Assembly (NCBI GenBank): GCA_902702965.1
Contig: CACRXP010000193.1
Location: forward strand, 756,071-820,070
Direction: 5' to 3'
DNA: 64,000 nucleotides
Source: Spirometra erinaceieuropaei
Taxonomy: Eukaryota > Platyhelminthes > Cestoda > Diphyllobothriidea > Diphyllobothriidae
Position 1 is the first letter of the stretch; every line of letters begins with the position of its first letter. Below are positions 38,801 through 48,000 of this stretch, in pieces. The notes beneath the pieces were generated by a model. The model did no database searches. It was given only the letters and a program-made list of their open reading frames with translations, and was not told where the DNA came from. Both the position numbers and the translations under genes were made by a program.

Positions 38801-41800
38801 GCGCTTAATAGCCTGTGTTACCTTTTTAGGTATGCTGATTATGACTTGTAGAGGAAGTTACCACGCCCTCAGCACAAATGAGGCAGGAGGGTTGTTCATG
38901 CTAGAGGTGGTACAAGAACCCCGCTGATTTTGGCGCTATAGACTGTCTGACAGTTCATAGTCGCCGAGTGCCTGCAGTGTCCGATTAAGTAAGCAAGTGG
39001 GTCTTGATTTTGCACTTTCAGAAGGAAATGTTTCGGTGATTGACTGTGGAAAAAAGAATAGAGATCGAAGCTGCCCCCGACTCTTGCGGTTTTGACCCAT
39101 TGTGAAGATTTTGGCCTCGTCAAACATGAGAGTGTGGCATACATGTCAAATGTACCGTTAATCGGGCGTTGCCATTGTGTTTTCGGTGCGTTTGCCTTGT
39201 CCTCATGTCCACCAGATACTTTGGAGGAATCCTGTTCTCCAGCTTCATGAATATTTGCCGATGATCAGTATTGGTGGTTTATTCAGATGACTATCCGAGC
39301 AAGTGTGCCGATCAATATAAACAAAGGCAGGTCGAAAGGTCTGGCCGTGCCGGAGTCTAACGAGGAGCCACAAACACGAACTGTTTAAGTCATGGCTCGC
39401 GTGTCCGAAGTTGCTCACTAAACACAACGAACCCGCCCCAGATTATACCTCGTCAAGACTGCTTGGTCGTGTAATAACTCACAGGATTCGAGAATAGATG
39501 AACGGAACGCCGAGGGGTGCTATTTCTAAATCTATCTTTGAAGTCCTTTTCACTCCAGTTGCTCACGTCAGTGGTTAAAACTGTAATAAGCTACTCTTGC
39601 ATCAACTGTGGACACGCTTGATGAGAGCTTGGAAATCAGTGGCTTAATGTAAGTCCGGCAATCAAAAGACATGGCTGCGTATTCGACGGGCTAATAAATC
39701 TTTCTTTGCATTTGGTTTTGTCTTCACTGTTTATATATTTTCAATGAATGTGAGGGGTTTTGAACGAATTTTCTAACTTCCCAATGCTGTGCTATACTTT
39801 GGCCCGCACATATGGGTTATTTGTGCCATGCAATGTGCCACTCCGAAATTTATCTTTCCAGACCATTACCCGGGCTTTATGCGCTTACAACCAGATCCAC
39901 TACGTTCGATAAAAGTGTTTTCGCAGTGACTGTAACAGCATTAAAGATATCAGCGTCATGCAAATTCAGTCAGTAAGGACGGTAAGGAACATACGTGCGC
40001 CAACTTTTGTGGTTATTGTCGCATGCCCCATCCACAGGAGCCTTTGTGATAATTAGAATCAAAAAGGGGACGTTGACAATGTAAGGAAAACCGCAACTGT
40101 CGTTTCTGACATATTTTTATTGTCGTACGCTATCCATACCACAATCCCAAACAGGGAGGCTCGACGTTTGCATCCCAGGTTCAGTCGGCCATTCGGGTAG
40201 ATGCTCCACCACTGGGTTACGGGCTAACACCATATCGGATTCAACCGGGACTGCTCAAAGTCACGTGAGACTGAGGTTCATCACTCAACCCGTATTTCCG
40301 AAGGTAATAAGGTGTTCTGTTTCAGCTTTTAGCACTGTGTGTCTCGCTTCCGAATTTGGCTTTGCCCCAAGTCCGCTGAGGTGATATTTGTGCAAGCGTA
40401 TTTTTTCGAAGCATTTCTTAACTGTTCTACCTGGGATGAAGTTAGTTTGTAGACTCTGGCACATTGCAGGGGATTTCCAACAAGAAGACGACACCACTAC
40501 TCCCAGTAAATATATGGGCCACATTGGTTTTTGCTCCCAGGTTTAAGCCTGGTCTTTCGTCATTACACGGAGATAAACTTGGATTATGCCAGGGCGCGCG
40601 CCTGAGTTACAAAGTGCACTCGACACCTTTTGTTCTTTACGCTAGTTACAAAATGCTGACTCTTTTAAACCAACTGTTCCCGCTGATTATGAATAATCCT
40701 TGCTACTGCCTTTTGATAACCCGTCTCGTTTTGGCAGCCGCACCGTTATCTTATGAATACCGTCTTGAATATTTTAGAGGTCGCAGGGCGACGATGAAGA
40801 CCAAGACTCACGGTCACAAAAGGTGCCACCGCTGAGGATTAAGTTGGCGACCGGTGCAAGCTCAGATATTGGCTCTTGTGAACACACGGTTCCCGACTCT
40901 CTCTCAACCGAGGAACTTTCAGCACCAGTTTCCGATTCCGTTGTCAAGTCAGACATCAAACCCGACTCCCCAGCACCGTTGTCACTGCCCAGTTCCGAAT
41001 CAGCTGAAAGCAAAAAGTTTGAGGCTGTGGTCGCCACTTCCAGCGCCACAGGTTCCGAGGCCGTATCTGCATTTTCTGTGACCAAGAACGCTGAAACGAG
41101 CGTCTCATCTTCTCGTCGACGTACGGGCGCAGTGCCCACAAGGACAGCCTCTAGGGGGCAGAAACTGGCTGAGGACAGTCAGTCTGAACTAGAAAAAGTG
41201 CCCACGCAGTCGGACACGGAGGTGCGTTAAGTTGCTGCCGCTGATGTATCTCATGATTTTACTCGAAGCCCTCTACTTCGATTTCCGATTTTAAACTTTT
41301 TGGTTGGTGCTTCTCAGATAAAAGTCGAAGAGCCGGTCAATCCGCGGAGCAGTCGGACCCTCCGATCACACACAGCTGCCCAGCGCGAACGGGAGGAACG
41401 CGATCGCCAAAGTGAGTCATGGGCTTCTCGTGTAGTTTTTTATCGCACAGTTCTTTCTCAGACCGCGTGCTGTGTAGGCTACATGTCTTTTCCTTAACTC
41501 TTATAGCAGACAACGCCCCAATAAAGAAACGCAAAATCCGCTCCAAGACTGGTGAGTCGGATGCCGCATCCTTCGCAACTAATGGGTCGGACCTACGGGA
41601 CGACAACGGATCGGACCTGCCGATGACCGATCATGGCGCGGACTCCTGCTCCTCTCTGGACAACACTAACAATCACGGCCCCAGCACCGGTATTTCTGCG
41701 AAGGCGGAGCAGAACGAGGGCTACGAGAGTACAGCAAACTCTGCAGGCAGCTCTGGCGAGACCGGCTTCGACGCGACGTTGCGGTCATTACCTTCATCCG

Positions 41801-42011
41801 CAAGGGCTTTCGATGATCCTCTGAAACCCAGCCCTGTGGCTTGGGGTGAAAATCCCTATGATAAAGCCGCCGGACTGAATAAAGGGGTATGCAAAATAAT
41901 AATGAAGGAGATCACTAATATGGCCATTGTGCGCCCTGCTTTCAGTTATATCAGATCGCATTGGATTTGATGGCGTCTGCAATGTATGCGAGCAATGGTG
42001 ATGATGATGAC

Positions 42012-42044
<33 letters not shown>

Positions 42045-42050
42045 GGTGGT

Positions 42051-42087
<37 letters not shown>

Positions 42088-45000
42088 GTGGTGGTGGTGG
42101 TGAGGAGGAGGAGGAGGAGGAGGAGGATGACGACGGCGACGATGATTATGGTGCATATACCTCTTGCAGACAAACTTTGAATCTAAATCCGCATATTTTT
42201 CGTATTTGACTACTGTTCTACGGTGAAGAGCCTTTTATACACAAATAGATGTTGCTCTCCTGTGTAGAGTGTCTCTGTATTGCCGACGGAGCAAGATTGT
42301 TATCAAATTAATCCACGCCATCGGACGCTAGATATTTGACCATCACGTGGAGATTTTTCAGACGTCACGTTATGTTTTGGTCCCTGGTTTCTATTGGCAT
42401 CCGTTTCATCATTTTCACCATTCGTTTTCTCCCTCTAGTTGAATGAACTAATTGGCAAGCTTGTGGAATTGCAGCCCAAAGAGCCGACCGGCTACCAGGA
42501 CTACCTACTTGTGACTCGCGACTATCTTCTTACCGACCGAATTCCTTCTCATCTTGCCAAGGTAAGCATATATAAATGAGCCTCGAATGTTGATTTTGAA
42601 CACTGAAGCGACCGATTAAAATTCAACAAGCCTTCACCCCAACGTGTGCTCTTTTGGAGAAATTGAATCTTTAAAATTTGCTGCAACATCAACTGTGGCC
42701 CTTTATCCCATGTGCCCGACCTCCAAAAACGGCTATTCATGAGGACTACGAATATTCGCACTCCAATGGGCCACAGCACAGCCGACCGAAATATAGGTGG
42801 AGGAAGGAAGAACCCTTCTTTACGGGGTTTATTTACAAACCATGCGTTTGGCACTTCTAGTAAAAACCAATCTATCCTCATTTGTCGCCAGCATTCGCTT
42901 GAACCTGTTTGTCATAATCGTTATGCCCAGTTTCCTACCAGCCCAGCTATCAGTCTCAATAACCTCATTGACTCTTGTCACCGAACTTCACACATAAAAC
43001 CTACATTTTCATAAAACAGGCTCAAGTTCAACCCTGAGGCCGCATGTTTCTTTTTTTAGCGACCATGCCCAGTAAATATCGAAGGGCCTTTTGCTGAATT
43101 ATTTGAAGAGCAGGAAGACGAACGATACGCCCAGGCCCTCAAACACGAGTCAGAACGCGTGAGTTTTTTTTGCAGTTGAATCATCTTTCGCTTATGTTTT
43201 TTTGGTAAAGCTTGGGATTTGGCCACTGAGCTAGTAGTGTGAGCATACTTCTGAGATGTCAGTACTTTTTGTGGTCGTCATCGTGCTTACCTCATCTTTT
43301 TCAAAAAGAACACCCCTTTGTAGTCACCAATTACAGAAGTCTAGTGCCAGCGTTCTTGAGACTTTCAAAGGTCGTGCTTCTTTCTGGGAAGACAGTTAGT
43401 TAAATAACTCTTCATTACAGCCTATTGGACGTTTTTCCAGTCAAAATGACGGGCAGACATGTCCATGTTAATGTAAACTAGTTGATCCTAAGTGCCATTC
43501 AAAAAAATGCAGAAGTGTCCTTCCTGATCCTAGCCGACGAGTCATGAGACAGTTATTTTAAGTTTTAAGAGTGTTTAACTCGGATTCTAACTTCGGATAC
43601 GCCAACACTCGGAATTGGATTGTAACTAGTTAATTGTCGTTAATCAGCCAGAAATGACAATTTCTGTGCCCCTAATCTTTGTCAGTCGTATTTTCAAGTT
43701 TTTCATTTTTGATATTTTCCCGAACTCGACCAGTGCTGACAGGGCTGAAATGTTCCAGGCGTTTCGCATGCTGATCTGGTATTCCCTGCATCACCATTCA
43801 TCGCTAGTACTCTCCACATGTATGCCAATTGTTCACGTAAATTTGGGCATGGTCGACTGACAGGTTTGGGTAATTTTCACCGAACTTCCCCGTAGATAGG
43901 ACATCCAGCCGAGCTAACTGTTCAAACAGTGTGAAAATTTGGAAGGAGTTGCGTCTACACGTCGCATTCCTGGCTTTATACTTATCATGGTATGTTTAAA
44001 ATGATGTGACCTATATACGTCGCCGCGATTTCACAGTTTCTGTGCCGTCCAAGTTCAAAGAAGAACACCAGTGCAAACTTCCTTTGCGCAAATGCCCTCT
44101 CTCATGTTATTTAATGAGCTTCTGTTAACTTCTGGCAATTCATGTTCCACTGTGATTACGTCTCATCCAGCAAATCATCTCCCCTATAATCTCTCATTAG
44201 AGACGAGATCTTAACAGATCTGTTCGCCTCATTCCAATTTCTTGGCGCACTGGGAGGAGTCTTCATCCAGCCTTTACGTCAACTCTGAGTATTTTATAAC
44301 TAACTCCCTGGTTCCTATTGGTGCTGTTATGTGCAAATCTAAGTTCATGCTTAATCGCGATGTACCACACAATCCACAACTTCGGTACTGGGGGTCTACG
44401 GTAATTTAACTAGTTTAAAGCGCTTCCACGTGCTGGCTAAAATGATAGACTGTTGGCATCTCGTCCACTCGTTTGGGCCATCCTTTACCCACAAAAAAAC
44501 ATGCTAGAAGCCGGATTCCTGAAATTCTAAAACTCCCTCGCGTAATCCATTCGACATTTAAATGCGTTTAAATAATTAACTTCGAAATAAGCGTTCAGAG
44601 GATCGGGCCTTTTGCTAACAGATTTCAAATGTCGTTCTCTTTCGTTAGCAATGATTTTATCACAAGATGGCGGTGGAGGGTATTCCCGGAAGAAACTAAA
44701 ATCTCGTCAGGACTATCGCTGAACAATTCGTTGTAAACGCAATAAGTCAAAGGTTAACCAACGGGCTCATTTCTGTCTTCAGCAAGCTGTACTTCAGAAA
44801 CGACTTGAAGACCAGTCATTCGAACCCTGATGATTTGCCTGCAGAAAAGCCTAAGTGAAAAGCTGCAGTGGCCGATTAGCGATTGAAGATTCTCTTGTCT
44901 GGTACTGGAAATTTTCACCGTTTGAAGGACGCACATTTGTAAAAAACTGCCTTAAAGTTCCAGAGCCTCAATACTGTGAGGATTATTCTTTTCTTGGTAT

Positions 45001-48000
45001 AGAAACCTATGATTGATGGATGTCCTCGAACCTAAATCTGCAGAAAGACTTACGGTTTAGTCTCGAGGTTTGTGCGCACAGTCGAGTTGAATGCTGTCAG
45101 CTTTCTCAACATTGTTGGCTGAGGTATGGGTGGTCATTGAGTAGCAAATTCATTCTCCGGCTGTGTTGTTTTTTTAGGAACAACTTCGTCTGTGTGCTGA
45201 GCAGTCCGTCTTGCGGGCCCAAACTCGTGCTACGATCGCGTTGGCTAATCAACCACGTCCTCTCTCCTTCTGTTCAGTTATGGCACTGAACGGCTTTACT
45301 TACCTCCCACCCTTTAAGAGTTCTGATCACCGGGTAAGACCCTGCCAGGTTCTTTTATTTTGACGCATTCTTGTGAGGAGTGAAAAACGCCAGCCGACTC
45401 TGCAGTTTGAGGGAAGGTGGGATACACTGGATCCTGGTTTGCGCTGCTGCAGAATGGGACGTTGGAGTTTCGGCTTTCGCAGATAGATAATGACCGTTGA
45501 TTCTTTTCTGAATGACAATGACGAGAATGGAGCAGATGGAATGAAGTCTGAAATTTCCTAAATCCACCATATGGTTACAATAATCTTGACCCTTTGATTT
45601 TATTCCAAAGAAGGGGCGCTCACTAGCTACATTTGTCTTTAACACTGAAATTACAATTTGGGATGTTAAATCCTGCCGCGGTGCAAAATGTAGGGGCTAA
45701 CTGAATGGTTGTCTATAGCAGGTTCTGAGGGTATCAAAACTCGTAAATGTAATTAAGACACTTCTCAACAGGAAGTGGCGAGCACTGTGCGGGTCGCTAC
45801 ATAATTTGCAGAATATCCTAAGCACGATTATGAAGACGGTAAGATGTGGAGACAAATACATATTTAGTTAAAAATCTCACATACGTGTGTCGTCAGCGTG
45901 AAAATAGACCGCATATTCTAATTCCACTGGAGATATGCTAATACGCCATTTTACTGTTTTACAAATAAGGAAAAATAACCGATTTAACCCCTCCTGTTTC
46001 GCGTGTTAAACGTCTTTTTCGTGTAGCTCTTCTTACCGGTAGTTTCCTGTTTATCTGTTTAGGACGGAAAAGCTGCCAATTCAAGTTAGCGTTATGGGTT
46101 AAATTTTAATTTCTGATGGGTTTTGTGCCTAAATCTACATGCGTTCTCGCGTGATCTAGTCTAATTTTTTTTTTATTTTTCTGAGTTTTACTCTCCACGC
46201 GCTCGAACACCCTCAATAGTATTAACTGGTCTGCAGTGAGTGACCGATCTCATGAAATTTTGACAGCAATTCCTAAATGCGTTTTTGATTAGGATGGAAT
46301 ACTTAGGTGGCGTTGTAATACTGATTATCATGCGGCATAATCCTATAATATTTCGGACTTAACGGGGTGTCGGCTTTTGAATGCACTTCCTTTCGAGCTC
46401 CTGTAGCAACCGCACCTGGTTCTAAATGAATGCTTAAATAGCATGCATTTTTCACATTGAATGTCGATTGTCTTATAACTTTACATAAATCTTACTCGTA
46501 TGGTAGAAAATCGCTTTGTCATCACATTTTATGCCCGAAGGAAGGGTATATTTAGGTCTTAAAAGTTTCCCAGTTCCCGAATAATTTTGAGCCTAATCTG
46601 CCATTCCATTGGCGTTTGGCGATTTCAGTCTACAAGGTACATGCTTTCCGCGGTAGGTGAATCATATATTTCTCTAGGCCTTTAAGAAGATACCATATAG
46701 AGTTTATAGAATTTGAAATGAACGCGGACTATGTTGTACATTTCATGAGAAACATTGATAAACGGACAGTTACAATGCTGTATGAATAGACACTGCAGGG
46801 TCACAAAAAAGCCCATGATTAGAAACTTTGGCGACGATAGTGTAGGATCCCCAACTAACTTGAGCTAGCCTGTGGATCGTGCCATACGTTTAATAGTGGT
46901 AGAGGGGATTTTACTGGTGGGACAGCATACGGGACCGAGAGCAAGAAGACACAGAAAGTAGATAAATTCCTGCCAAAAGTCTTGTCGTACGCTGTCATTT
47001 GGCAAAGAAATTGAGCGCGATAATTTAAAAAAATAAATAAAAAGCAATTTTCAAAAAATAACGGACACTGAATAAAACGCCGCCGGTAAGTTTACGTTTA
47101 GTCCGGAAGGGAAGGAAGTTTAAAACAATGTAAGCGATGTTTACAGTCACACTAAATTTCAGGGTATATTTTCGGAGTTGCCATCTGCTCAGGAGTCCTA
47201 CACCCTATCGTCACCGAAACTGTTTTAAAACCGAAATATCTGCTTTCTTCGGATATAAGATGATAAGACAACGTGACTTTCTATCAAACGAGTAAAATTA
47301 AACATATTTTGTGCATTTTTTCTACAAAATGTGTTTAAATTTATAAGACCATCGAAAATCAGTGTGAAAAATGCATGCAACTTAAGTGGCCATTTTTACC
47401 CAGTGTGGCTTCTACAGGTCGCAAAGGAGTGCATTTAAGAGCCGACATCTCGATAAGCCCGAAATAGTATACGACTATGTTGCATGATGATCAGTTTTAC
47501 AGCCTCACCTAAGTAATCCTTCCTTTTCGAAAACGCATTTCGGAATTTCGGCCAACATTTCATGAGATCGGTCACTCACTGTGTACAATATCAGAATTTT
47601 TACACAAAGATTGATAAGTTCCTTTCACATATCCTGTTACCTTTCTTCATCCTTTTCTAAATGCAATGCTTTAGGACGAAGAAAGTGTCCGAGACCGTTT
47701 CAACGCTAGAATTCTGATTGGCTGGCTGCAGGACATCAAGGACAACTTCCAGAAGGAAAAGGTTAGATAGCAGTCTTTAGGCATTCGCGGTGCCGATTTA
47801 TTTTGAACCCAGCTTGCTCCGTCCTCCAACTGCCCCTCCACCTTCACTGCCCGTCTGCATGCAAACCGTACACTTTCATGACCGTTCTGTATCACCAGCG
47901 TACCCTGAACTGCTCAACTAAGTGTTAAGCATTTGGATAGGAGAAGTTCTGACCAAGGTGCTGTTTACCAGACCCTTATACGCTGTTAAGCACATGCAAT

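Noticed and set aside
41794..42209. His-, Thr- and Gly-rich ORFs around 42000
   Set aside because: Readings of the intronic trinucleotide array in different frames.
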